A stretch of 64,000 nt of DNA from Symsagittifera roscoffensis (lineage: Eukaryota; Xenacoelomorpha; Acoela; Convolutidae), in the NCBI RefSeq assembly GCF_963678635.1, contig NC_087062.1, positions 25,252,177-25,316,176 of the forward strand, given 5' to 3'. The position numbers and the translations under genes were made by a program. Positions 30,401-41,304 of the stretch are shown here, in pieces; the first letter of the stretch is position 1, and every line of letters begins with the position of its first letter. A model generated the notes under the pieces. That model did not search any database. It saw only the letters and a program-made list of their open reading frames with translations, and was not told where the DNA came from.

Positions 30401-32997
30401 AGGATCATTTTGAAGAGGCGATGAGAACATCCTCATCAGCACCGCCACTAATGGCGAATCCCTTCGTTAGAACTGCGGGACAATTAATGTTCACCTGGAG
30501 TCTGGTGGGAATAGAGTTGGAGACATTGACCTCGTATGACAGGCTGAAGTTGGGAAGCAAGAAGCTAGAGGTGTATCAGGCACTGATGCAACACGTGGCC
30601 AGGGACAATTCAGGCTTGAGCCTGGCTAGAAGAAAAGATGCCACATGTTTCTTGAGATGTATAATGTCAATGATGTCTGATAGCACCATCCTGGCATGCC
30701 ACCAGAGAGCAAGTGGAAGTAAATCCATGGAGAAAAGAGTCTCAACGATCATCTTGAACGTATATCAGAGTACAGGAATAGAGAAAGAAGATGGTTCCAG
30801 ACTATCCTTAGAGAACCATCGGAAGCTGGACGAGGTACGGAGGTTCTCTAATAAGAAGTTCGAGGAAGAACATGATGTTCACCGTAACCTGGCCTCGTCA
30901 GAACAGTACTCGAGACTCAGTGAGAAGGGGGAATACCAACATGTGTCTGGAGTGATGGGAATGGCCTACAATCCCTTCTTAGACTCGGAAGCTGGAGGAG
31001 CCCACAGAAACCATGAGGTAGCGGAGCTACTGAAGTTTTGGACAGAAAGAATAATGGAAATAGACGCGGTGGAAAAAGAGGGGCCGAGCCTGGGCCTGAT
31101 TCTTGAGAAAACACCAGAGGTGATAAGCATACCGCGCTCAAACAAGAGGGTTGAAGTGAACATGGGCGGTGGAAATGGCTTGTTAACCACGAACTTGGGA
31201 GTGATATGGAAGCTACTAAGACCCTCCTGGTGTCCACATCCCCATGCAAGTCTAATCGAGGAAACCACAGAGCGAGTGAGGTTAGCACCAACGGAAGATG
31301 AAGATCTGGCGAAGTTGAGTGTGCTACATAAGCTAATCACGCCCCAGATGCAAGAGCCAAGCGAAAGGACGAGCGACCCCGGGTCAGCAAAGAAATTGGA
31401 GCCGGGTAGCTGTCTGGATTCGACGTGTGGGAACGGAGAGCACATCTGCGATGGACGGTCATGCGTCAGAATACTGTCGTTTCAAAAAGAAGACCTGGTC
31501 ACTTGGTTCGAAGACATCACAGAAAGGGAGAAAAGTGAAGTGCAAATAATAGCGGAATCTTACGCGAGAACCACGGTGAATATAGCGACAGCTCTCGGAT
31601 TCTTCTCGAGAATGTGTGGTCTGCAGGCACTGGAGAGACTGGAGTCTGAACATCATTTAGTGACGGCGTTGAGCGTAGAATCATGGCCCGGGGTGTTGCA
31701 GGTGACTCAAAAACACATCCGGAGCTGGAAGGTTGGTCTTGAGGCGGAAATGGGATTTCCCATGAGCGAAGCTTATGGCTTGCCATTGAACGCGAAATCG
31801 CTGATAGGGTCAATGATGGCCAACTTGTGCGGAAGTCACTACCCGCTACACATGGCGATGGTGGAAGTGTCCAGCCAGAGAATACTGGTGGACAAGGCCT
31901 TCTCAGTGCCCAAGTGCGTGAGGTTGGCTCGGATGTCGCATCACTCGCACAAGTTGTTGCGAAAAATCAAAGGGACAGTACCAAAAGAATTGAGAGATGA
32001 CTTAAGCGAAATCTGGGGAGAAGATCTTCTGAAGTTGGAAAGAGAAAACACGAGCGATCACGAGAGACAAAACGTGATCGGGAAACCTGTGGGAAGTACT
32101 CCGAACCTGGAAGACAACGACACGATGCACGAGAAAATGATGGAGCTTGAGCCTCTCTTGGAAGCCTCAGGGGAGCGTAATCTCAGGAGCATTGAGATCT
32201 CTCATGGGGAATGCCCATGCCACTGTTTGGCACAAACGGTGTGGTATCCAGATCACAAGAACCTTTGCCTGGTGTGGGATGTGGAAGAGATTCGGTCGAT
32301 CGGACTACCGGATCACCGGCAGAAGGTGACGCTCTTAGTAGTGAGTACGATGTTAGCTCTGAGATGGATAGAAGAGAATATAACGAAGTATCGGGAGGCG
32401 ACGACGCCAACGGCTGAGTCAATATACGCGATAGACTACAGCAGGAGACTCGAGTTGTTTGAGACTGCGTGCAAAGTATTCGCCATACCGACGGAAGTCA
32501 GGCACGTATGGAGTCGCTTGAGGTACTTTCCATGGTTTCGGGCGACACTGACGTCTTGGTTGTACATGACAACGAAAGATCACATGAGAAAACATCAAAA
32601 AGAGTATCGACAGTTCCAGGCCGAGATTGGGCCGGAAGCTTTCAAGAGACCCCTGCTAACCCATCGTAATGCAATCACGACAGGATGGAAAAGAGTGGGT
32701 AAGATGTCTAGAGACAATACCAAAGCGAGGGAGTCGATACTAGAGGAAGACCTGGCGAAGAACGTGAGCTTGAGCCTGCACAACTCCTTTTGCTTGAACC
32801 GAGAAGCTAGGGTGAAGGCACTACCCAACCAAGCAAAGAGATTGCAGGAGCAGAGAGAATGGATGCGATCCTATGAACAGCTGAAGGCTTGGGAGGAGAT
32901 TGTGATTAGTTCCGATGATGAAGAGGAACTGTTGAGACAGTTTGCCGCATCTAGCACTTCAGGATGCAGTACCTCCAAAGCGAAGAGCACGAGATGA
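27446..32997 (+). CDS. Large C-terminal part of the second polyprotein, element 1; unknown family
   Basis: The frame is open from the gap edge (LENVTNK) through 27493 to TGA at 32995, about 1,850 residues. The GTG at 27493 is not a real start. A hydrophobic stretch (about 27700-27810, SISLLLALYLVYP) may span or touch a membrane. A conserved globular part follows (28080-28980), then a long acidic variable linker (29000-30250) and a conserved C-terminal block (30250-32850). That block holds a Cys cluster GSCLDSTCGNGEHICDGRSC (CX4CX6CX4C with His, 31408-31467), IVDKAFSVPKCVRLARMS-like and LTHRNAITT motifs. All are kept in element 2. The tail is acidic and Ser-rich. I recognise no known domain. 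The Cys cluster could bind zinc. Retention in two diverged elements argues that it is functional. Confidence 0.8.
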
Positions 32998-33427
32998 ATG
33001 GGCAAATCGGATGGATCTTGAGTCTTGAGAGGGAAGGGGGGCTTGAGCGTGGATCCGAGTGAAACTTGGATTCACGAAAAAGAAATTTTAACAAAGCAAA
33101 TATTGTTACTAATATACTATATTTATTATATAAATCGAAATGCTGCATGACAATTTCCTGATTGAATAGGACAAAAGAGATTTTAAAATGATTGGCTTGA
33201 AAAGCGAAAATTCAAGGGTGCAGGTGTATGCAGATTTTGGTTGCTGTTTAGCAATAGTGTGAAAATTTTAAATGGCTGTGAATTTTGGGGTGTAGATAAG
33301 CTTAAATCTGCTGCAAACTTCTGTAAATGACCACTGGCACTGTATCTTGAGCAACACTCGGTTTTTCTGGGACTCACTGGCAGAAGACAGCGCGCGATGA
33401 GGACATCGATCTCGAGTCCGGGGAGTA
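32998..33427 (+). other. Element 1 3' untranslated region with PPT-like site
   Basis: It is non-coding. The last part aligns with the same region of element 2 (CACTGTATCT, ATGAGGACAT and GTCCGGGGAGTA). The plus-strand priming site is most likely GTCCGGGGAGTA (33416-33427), immediately before the LTR. It is shorter and less purine-pure than a typical PPT but is shared by both elements. Confidence 0.75.
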
Positions 33428-34342
33428 TGTGCCAGTCGGTCATATTTGGAAGTTTGACCTTGAGAGAAGAAAAAAACACTTGATTTTGGAGTGAAATTTA
33501 ATTTTTCAAAATTTCGAATGGAACCTGTCATGCACGATTTTCTCGCGAGAACTGAAAATCAGAAAAAGAGATCAGAACAATTTCAGAACAATTGAGTAAC
33601 AATCGCGGGAAAGTTGCTAGAAAAATTGGTGGGAAATTGCTATTCGCAATTTCGAAAGCAATAATAACCTAGAGTAGAGCTGTCCCATCTGTGACGGAGA
33701 CGAGAGCATTCCCTCGAGTTGGATTATTACAATTGGAATACTATTATTGACTGGACCAGAGTGAACCTCGGTGGAAAGGTGGACAGCTAGAGTGTCCCAA
33801 TGGTTCACGAGAACTTGCAGTCTAGAGTAAAAACTTGTTCTTGTTGTTAAAACTGACTGACATTAAACTCATATTAGTTACTTTATTAATTCTTGAGTTG
33901 TTTACCGACTTATTTACTTCCTGGTTCTTGAGCGTGCTACAATGTGAGTACTTAATTTAAATTCCTAGAGTGTGTTTTATAATTGTGATGTTGAGGTAAG
34001 GCGAGTTTTAGGTTGATCCATCTGAAATGGATCAAAGTTCCACTGTCTAATAAAAAGTAACTTAACGGATTGTTCCAACCCGGTTTTTAACGGCGTTCAT
34101 GTATTTTGGGTATCTAGAGACCTAAGTATGGGGACGTTTCTAATTCTAGAGTGGGGGGATATTTTAGTAGTAGCCTTTAAGCTGTAACGGGTCGTAGTCT
34201 CATGTCACAAGCGAACCGAACTGGCTCCGACCGTTCTTGAGGTAGAAAAACACAAGAGATAGTGTCCCTGACCCTTGAGCCAGTGGTTATAGGGCCTATT
34301 TTTCTTAAGCCTCATGTGTGACTGCAGTAGACGAATGTTACA
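33428..34342 (+). repeat. Element 1 3' LTR
   Basis: This 915-bp LTR matches 11210-12125 with about three differences (a G/A, a one-base indel and a T/C). It ends GTTACA and is followed by CTAAAAGAGG, which resumes copy C of the AT-rich repeat. Confidence 0.95.
34049..34054 (+). terminator. Polyadenylation-type hexamer in the 3' LTR
   Basis: AATAAA within CTAATAAAAAG, in the LTR that would end the element's transcripts. Confidence 0.5.
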
Positions 34343-35498
34343 CTAAAAGAGGGTTAGACATCGGAATCTGATCAGCAAGCTTCGATCCGACAGATGTGAA
34401 ATATACATTGAAAGATGATTTATATAAATGCTCTCCATTTATTTAAATAATTGATATTCCCTTAGAGTTAGTAGCCTTACCTGTTATTCCATGAACTTAT
34501 TTGAATACTTGTCTCGAGTCTCCGATACAAAGAAAAAATAATGTCTGTTGAAAAAAAAAATATTGTGAAAAACCAAACCTTAAAGTATTCACGACAGCAA
34601 TTTAATCATAATATTTTAAGCGTCATCGAAGTGAGTTAAATTACCGTCAGAATTACCGTAGCAAAAATCGTCGACAATTTTATCGAAGATTTTAATTTGA
34701 TTGACCATTTTTTGATATCGTATCAAAAAATTGTCGATAAAATTTGGTTTACAAAAAGAAGTTGTGAAATGTGATGAGGCAAAAAATCGATTTCGAATAT
34801 TCCGCCTTCAGTTTCATTCGAGCGATGAATACAAAAAAAATATATCGCAGGTTATTTCTTACTCCGATCTGAAGGAAAAACCTGAGCTTAGATATAATCG
34901 TAAATACAGAAAAATAAGCAAATTGGAAAACATTTGCCTAGAAAAATGATTAGAAAAACAATAAATAAAATCAAAAACTTTCAATTATTTCAGCAGTTTT
35001 TTGAATTTCTGAAATGTTTGATTTCAAAAAGACGCTAAAATACCCAAAAAAACTAGCTTGTTTTGAGTAAGTTTAATAGTTTAATATTTTACTACTCGAG
35101 TTTAGCTATATTAAGCTTTAAAGCCATTGAAGTAAGCTATTTTAAACCTCACTCGCTTTATTCGTTCGAGTTAAGACAAAAATCAAATATTTCAAACCGG
35201 TTTTTCCCGAAGCTGGGAAAAACAAACCCTATTTTGCATTGAAAGAAAGAAAAAACACAAACACACGCAAATAGAAAATTCGTTCCCATTTTTCAAATGG
35301 TCGGAACAATTATGTATAAATTTCGCTTTTTCAAATTAGTGCTGTGTTTTGTGCGTGGTGTGATTAAAGACTAAAATAAAAACCTAAGAATTATAGAGTC
35401 ACATTTAAAGGTAATCAGAAGGTCAAAAGTATCATAGTAACCGAGGTTACAGTCATGAGTCCCTTCATCATGTATTCCAGTCAAAATCCTTGGAATTT
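34343..35498 (+). repeat. AT-rich repeat unit, copy C, right part
   Basis: It continues copy A from 2829 to 3957 with few differences, including the nested palindrome and the GTGCTGTGTTTTGTGCG module at about 35340. It ends at CTTGGAATT, where copies A and C part. It has no gene. From 35499 to 35640 lies AT-rich sequence in which I see nothing specific. Confidence 0.85.
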
Positions 35499-35639
35499 TC
35501 TAGATATGGAAGTGATAATGATAAAAGAAGATGTCAAGTGTTTAAGTCCTTTTCAATAAAAATCGATACGGGTTACGCTTCTTCAATAAGAACACGCAAC
35601 TCGACACGAGATAATATAATATACAAGTGTTACAAGTAA

Positions 35640-36150
35640 AAAATTTCGTCGAAAGTTATTTTGTCATTTATTGTTCCGAGTACGCAAGCGGCGTCCGCAA
35701 TCTGTATTGCCAGGGAGATTCACTGTATTAAAAAGCTGCCTGCTCTGGGTTCCTCAGTGCATATGCTTAGGTTCTTACAAAGCTTGCTCAAAAAATCTTC
35801 TGTGCTGGGGCCGGCCGCGCCCTGAATTTCAAAAGCTAGCGGTTGAAAAAGATATCCATCATTTACAGATCTTCAGCGGCAGCCGTACCAGGGTTACAAA
35901 CAGACCCGGCATTAATCCTACAAGGAGCTAAGGAGTCTACTACCGTTACATCCCACAAGAGCTGCTTACCATCAGCCCATGGAACGAGCGTCAAACCGTC
36001 TGGTCGCTTCTGATCGGTCATGTAGAGGTGTCGTGGTTCTAAAACAGACGGAATGTGAGTAGATTATAGACTCTGCTTTATAAGGGCATTCAGGTTTGAA
36101 TGCCTAGAGAATCTCCCTGCACTTTTGAGGCAAGAAAGACCATGCCAACC
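35640..36150 (-). pseudogene. 3' end of an RLE-type non-LTR retrotransposon, left of element 2
   Basis: The reverse strand reads from GWHGLFCLKSAGRF through [11 protein letters not shown] and WDVTVVD to a tail DGYLFQPLAFEIQGAAGPST and FLIQ-stop-ISLAIQIANAA. This is the C-terminus of a widespread non-LTR family whose zinc motif plus RPDG..WDVT segment looks like a restriction-like endonuclease. Compared with the copy at 60515-63162 it has a 30-base deletion after GTAAAE, a 1-base deletion next to it and a stop. It is cut at 36150 by the LTR of element 2. Confidence 0.75.
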
Positions 36151-37065
36151 TGTAACATTCGCCCGGAAGATACATATCGACGGAAAATAAAACTAAGTCC
36201 TAAGACGACTGGCTAACGTCTAAACAGAGCTCTATATGCTTTTCACTGTCTCTACCAAGCCAGTACTTTTGGTGGTCTTTTCTAACATCGGGTCGACAAA
36301 AAACGTTACTGCTTTCGGCTTCGGTCAAAACACTCAAATTAACTAGATTACATGCAGAAATAGTGAGCTCATGGCTGGGTCTCAGTATCCCCAGACCACG
36401 AGGTCACTCCTAAAAACAGGGCTACTACTTATTGAATTATTATTGTTTTTGTTCATTAGATAAAAACCATCATCTCCATCGAAGATGGATCAACCCTTTC
36501 CCCCAACTCCTAGGTTCTCATCCTTATCAAAATGAATCCAGTTGTTAATTAAATTCAATTCAGGACATGACAAGAAGCTAAAAGTTTATATAACAGGATA
36601 AAAGTTTCAGTCCCGAAACCCTTCCGGATTCTTGAATCCACTGAATCAAGTATGTTAATCTTGATTTCTCCGTAATCCGGAAGGCTATCTTCCACCCTTC
36701 ACCGTTGTCTGCAACGGCCTTGCAACTATTGTAGCGACACAATAGTTGCAACTCGGAACATTCTTCTGTTCTTCTCTGTTGTCTTTCTATCACAATCTTC
36801 GTTGTTTTCGTCAGTGCGACTATCGTTCTTCTGTCGCTTTTCAGCTTTTCTGCCAAAATGGCCGTTTCTAACGTTTCTCAGAAATGTTACGTCATCACTT
36901 CGAAAATTTAAAATTTAGCAATTTCCGAATCCTTCAACCTTCACGTTTTGTTCAATCGTTCGAATAACGTTCTTAATCCTTCAAAATCACTAACTCGGAA
37001 GGCTCGCTGCTAAAAATTCGAAATCTGCAGAGATTTCAATTTGTCCATTCTGGTCGAATGTCACA
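36151..37065 (-). repeat. Element 2 3' LTR
   Basis: 915 bp; on the minus strand it begins TGTGACATTCG and ends CGAATGTTACA. It matches 59304-60218 wherever compared. The last 11 bases equal those of the element 1 LTR, which otherwise differs. It contains a nested hairpin at 36620-36684. Confidence 0.93.
36620..36684 (-). repeat. Nested hairpin in the element 2 LTR
   Basis: Outer arms CCTTCCGGATT (36620-36630) and AATCCGGAAGG (36674-36684) pair perfectly. Inside, AATCAAG (36644-36650) and CTTGATT (36660-36666) pair as well. The same structure is in the other LTR (59773-59837), and a degenerate version occurs in the leader at about 58000-58075. Confidence 0.75.
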
Positions 37066-37885
37066 TACTCCCCGGACAGTCCTGTCAATGTCCTCATTGA
37101 ATCACGCAATGTTCGTAAAATAGATACAGTGTCATCGAACAGAATTTACAAAATGCACGAAATTACTTTTATCTACGTCACATCGACTCACTGCAGAATA
37201 CAAATGGCATCATACTACATCACTATAGCCTTCAAATTCTCTCATTAATCTGCACATTGAGGATATGACTTAAGATAAAACATATTTTCTGACTTCCAAT
37301 GTCAATGTCCCGATTAAAACTTTCCTATTAGATTTAAAAGGTGTTGGCTTGCAGGACAGTCCTGCCAACCAACAAGCTAAAATTACCCTATTACGCTTTT
37401 CCCTTCGGAAATCTTGCTTGTTATTGTCCTGAATATTAAAACTAAGAAACTCTGTGATTAGAAAGAACAATGAAACAATCTCCCTCTTCGAGAGATTACC
37501 CAAGCCTTCCATGTCACCACAAAGTGATCAGTTCTCCTAGCTGATTAAAAACAGTCATGCAGGCTGGAATATTTAAATATACTCCTTCACTTAAGCCTTC
37601 CTAAATAAATAGTAAGTGAGTGTCTCTAAAGCCACTCAACTAAAATCAAAATGCATTTTTATAAATGCAACAATTTCAAAACTCAACTAAAGGTTTCAGT
37701 TTTCAATTACAACTTGGTTGCTTGGTTTCTCACTTGAGTTTTTTCACACACATAAAACAATTCTGAGTTTTAACTTTTTCTTCATCACTCCTTTGTTTTC
37801 TTCTTTTTTCGTCGTTTAGAAGTTCTAAAACTTCTAAATTCTTCTAATTTTTGTCTCTTTTTCCATCTTGCTTTTCGGTCATTCG
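37066..37885 (-). other. Element 2 3' untranslated region with PPT-like site
   Basis: It is non-coding. GTCCGGGGAGTA (minus strand, 37077-37066) directly precedes the 3' LTR, as in element 1. The first 296 bases (37066-37361) recur at 60219-60514 outside the 5' LTR. Confidence 0.75.
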
Positions 37886-40800
37886 TCAATGCTCCATTTC
37901 TTCCTCCTGTGATACTGACTCTGCACTCTCAGTTTCCGTATCTTGCAACACGTCGTTAGCAATCCTGACGCTGCTGGAAGCCGTCCTCCAACACTTCTGC
38001 TCTTCTACCCTCTGTTTACAACAAGGTAGGGGATCCACGTTAGATTCTCTGTTCCTGCAGAAGCTGTTGTGGAGACACAACGTCACGTTTCTCTCCAAAT
38101 CTTCCTTTAACATCTCTGCCTTCTCCTTTCCACTACGTTCACTCGTCCTGGAAATTCTTTTCACAGCGGTGGTCACTGCATTCCGATGAGTCACGAGAGC
38201 TCGCTTAAAAGCTCCTGCTCCAATGTCCAGCTGATATTCACTGTACACCCTGCCATGCTTCGACATACGCTTCTTCGCATACTCGTACAACCATGCAGTC
38301 ATGTTAGCTCTGAACCATGGCACCAATCGTTTCCTTGCCCATATCTTCTTCACTTCCATCGGAATGTTTAGAATTTTGCACATTGTCTCAAAAAGATCTA
38401 AATCTTTTAGACAATCTAACTTCCGCAACTGTTCTCTCGTCGGTGCCTCCTGTCTGTTATTTTCTCTCACATGAGCTTCCAGCCATTGTATCGCCATCAT
38501 AACTCCCACTATCACTATTGTTATGGGCTGTGATGAATCTGGTAAACCCATGGAGAGCAGCTCTCCAGAGTCCCAGATCAACATCAGATTACTACGCTTG
38601 GGATACCACCAGGAGCTTCCAGTAATGGTTCCACTTCCATCATCACTCGGTGGACTTCATCATTCTCATCTACTGCATTGTAATCTGTGACAGTTGGTCC
38701 TCTCTGTTTCTGTCTCTCAAGGTCACTGAAGTTCCCGCTCACATATCCCATGAACTTCTTTCCTAGTATTGACTCCAATTCTTCTTTGGTTCTCTCTGGA
38801 ACTGCTGAGAACATCTTACACACCAACTCGTATGACTTCTCGGACATTCTCGCCAGTCTCACACACTTCGGCACTGAGAAGGCTTGATCCACAATCGTTC
38901 TTGTACTCTTCACGTCCACAGCTACGAAATGTACAGGGTATCTGCTCTTGCACATTGGAGCCAATGTTGAACCCACCAAATATCGTGCTCCTGATGGTCT
39001 ACAATAAGTCTCACTGTGTCTAATGTTCATTTCCGTCTCGATTGCTTCCCTCCATTTTCCTATGTATTTCTGCTCAGTCTGCAGAACTCCTGGGAATACT
39101 TCTACACTGATGGCTGTGACCATCTCATGTTTCTGTTCTAGATTCAATAGTGAATCTAAAGAACCAAACATGCTGTAGAATCCTAGTGCAGTCACTAGAT
39201 TCACATCGATTCCTCCATGGCAATTTGCTATCAGTTCCGTTTCTGTTCTTGCTTTCATCACTACGTTTCCAAACAATACCGTCAATTGCTTGTGTTGTTT
39301 TTCCAGGGTCTTCACGCAGTCCAAACCTCCACAAACGTGACCCTCCAGTCCACAGACTTCCGCCAGACAGCTACCAGGTTTGACCCAGTCTTCTGGTCCC
39401 CAGCCAGGCAACTCCACTTTATCTTCTCCGTTGCTCTTAGAGGCCGTTATCATCACATTATATATGATGTTGAGGTCACGCAGGTTACAGTCTGCATTCA
39501 GTTCCCTCTGTACGTCTTGCGTCGCCCGTAATATCGAGTCAGCGTTGGGACTAGGACACCATGATGGCCTCATCAATTCGCACACTGCCATCAAGCTCGT
39601 TCTCAGTAATTCATCTGAGAATCCCAACGCAAACTCCACTCTTTTGTCGGATTTTGGTACTGAAGGTGCAGTCACCTCTTCTTCCAAGACCAGTCGCAAT
39701 TTGGCTTGTGGATTGTTAACGCTCTTAATCGTTACAATTCTGGACGTCCAGAATCTTAGTAACACCGCCTGCTCATAATCGAAGAAGCAATCGCGTATGT
39801 CTTCACTCAGGAAAGGATTGTACGCGATCCCTATGATCCCGGATACGTAGCTATACGATTTCTTCTTGATCGGTCCACAGTATTCACTGGATTTCGGCAA
39901 TGCCCCCATAGATTCTTTAGCGAGTCTCAGCTCCTTGTTTGAGAATCTCCTGATTTCGTCTATCTTTTTCATGAGTTTTAATTCCTCGGGTTCTTTCATG
40001 TTCACCCTCATCGGTTTACTTTGCTGCATATCCAGCAGTGCTAGCAAGAATAAGGCTTTCGTTCGCTCATTGCTTTCCCTCAACATTTTAACACAGTTGT
40101 TCAGTGCAGGTACTGAAATCTGCTCTATCAGGAATCGAATGAAACAGAGAGCGTCTCTCCGCTTCGCACACGCTACTGCTGCTCCCTCCTGGACTATCAG
40201 ATCCCTCAGGTTCGTCATAAAGAAAACCTTCTCCTCTTTTGATCTCTTCCTTTCTTCTGAATCATATTCTTCGCGAGTCAGTCCCATCATGCACCAGGCG
40301 AACCTGAGTTGTAACTCTGTTCTTACGTAAGGCACTGCCACGAGAGCATGTATTCTTGGCGTAGTCCTCATTTCTTTTTCGAAATACCTTAATACTACTG
40401 CTTTCCATGGAAGGCTCACCAACTGCTCTATCGTTTCTGCCTGTATGTCAGACGACGCTAAAGTCCCGTACGCCTTCTGCTTGAGGGTGGTGCCTTGCAA
40501 CATCGTTTCCAGATAACCCTCCATGGCTTTCCCATCTTCCAGGGCCATTACATACCCTCTAGCCGAGTTTCGGTATTCTTTTATCTCCATGTATCCACCG
40601 GTGGGTTCATCTATCGACACAGTCTCCGACACTGTTAGTCGGTTATATTCCACTGGTTTTAGTTGTCCTGCGACACTTCCCTTTCCGTGATTCATGGGAG
40701 ATGGCTTAAAGTCTTTCATTTTGCTCTCTCCACATTGGCTGAGTATTTCCATTTCTAAGGTTGCTCCAGTCAGAGTGCGGTCACTCCTTTTGGGTTTATA

Positions 40801-41304
40801 ACCTGTTGACTTTATCCCCACCATGAGAATGGGTGGCACCATCGCTATATCAGTTAACATTTTATCTGTGCCAGACAGTTGATAATCACCTTGCCCCAAA
40901 TCCATGACTTCCTCGACTCGTTTCCTTTTCGCTGAGTTAACAGCTTTCATCGATATCTCCGAATCCACCTTCGTCTTTCCGACTCTCCTCGGCATCACTC
41001 TGCTGCCTAACTTCATTTTCATCGTATTGATTTTATCAATCACCAATTTTAATCGCATCGTCCCCCTCCTGGTTCTTGACAGATACACCACCTCTCCTTC
41101 ATCGTCCTGCGGTGTCATCTTGATGGGAGAATTCACTTCACTTTCATCAGTGGCCGAATCGATCAACAACTCACTCAGTCTCCCTTCACAATCATCAAGC
41201 TTGTCAAGTACTTCTCTCATCAAGGGTTGGTTGAGACCCGTTTTCAGAATGGACTGGGTCCCATAGCTCTGAACCACGGTCCAGACTTCTTCCATAAACG
41301 CCAC
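37886..41304 (-). pseudogene. C-terminal part of the second polyprotein, element 2 (frame-broken)
   Basis: Two long frames, 41304-38584 (906 codons) and 38584-37886 (232 codons), cover what is one frame in element 1. The first contains the Cys cluster GSCLAEVCGLEGHVCGGLDC (about 39380-39310), with the same CX4CX6CX4C spacing as element 1. It also has the AYNPFL, RPSWCP, PGVLQ and IVDQAFSVPKCVRLARMS motifs. The second has AFKRALVTHRNAVTT and LHNSFCRNRE. The break at about 38584 lies where element 1 reads LEASGERNLRSIEISHG. The family is unrecognised. The length of retained frames suggests recent damage or sequencing error, not long decay. Confidence 0.75.

Larger units (their letters stand above)
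11210..34342 (+). mobile_element. Element 1: giant 23.1-kb Ty3/gypsy-type LTR retrotransposon
   Basis: It is bounded by LTRs of 916 and 915 bp that begin TGTGCC and end GTTACA and differ by about three changes, so insertion was recent. Copy A of the repeat supplies the pre-insertion sequence (2820-2840), and both flanks match it with a 3-bp CTA shared. Order: LTR, PBS (12137), 2.5-kb leader, Gag-PR-RT-RNase H (14661-19847), integrase-macro continuation to 23459, spacer with splice acceptor, second coding region (23983-32997), PPT-like site, LTR. The order PR-RT-RH-IN and the GPY/F-like module place it in Ty3/gypsy. It is two to four times the usual length because of the leader, the pol linkers and the extra 9-kb coding region. 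Defects seen: one in-frame TGA and one frame break, plus an N gap. Confidence 0.93.

Noticed and set aside
23983-32997. Second coding region as a retroviral envelope protein
   Set aside because: No signal peptide, furin-type site or typical fusion and transmembrane layout is seen; only one modest hydrophobic stretch. Position alone is env-like.
36578-36856. 92-codon frame present in both element 2 LTRs
   Set aside because: Its identity only reflects LTR identity; it overlaps a hairpin and has no known motif.
36151-37358. A longer 1.2-kb LTR for element 2, ending at GCAGGACA
   Set aside because: The element 1 LTR start, fixed by its empty site, and the shared GTCCGGGGAGTA PPT place the LTR edge at 37065; the extra 296 bp is better explained as a tandem remnant.
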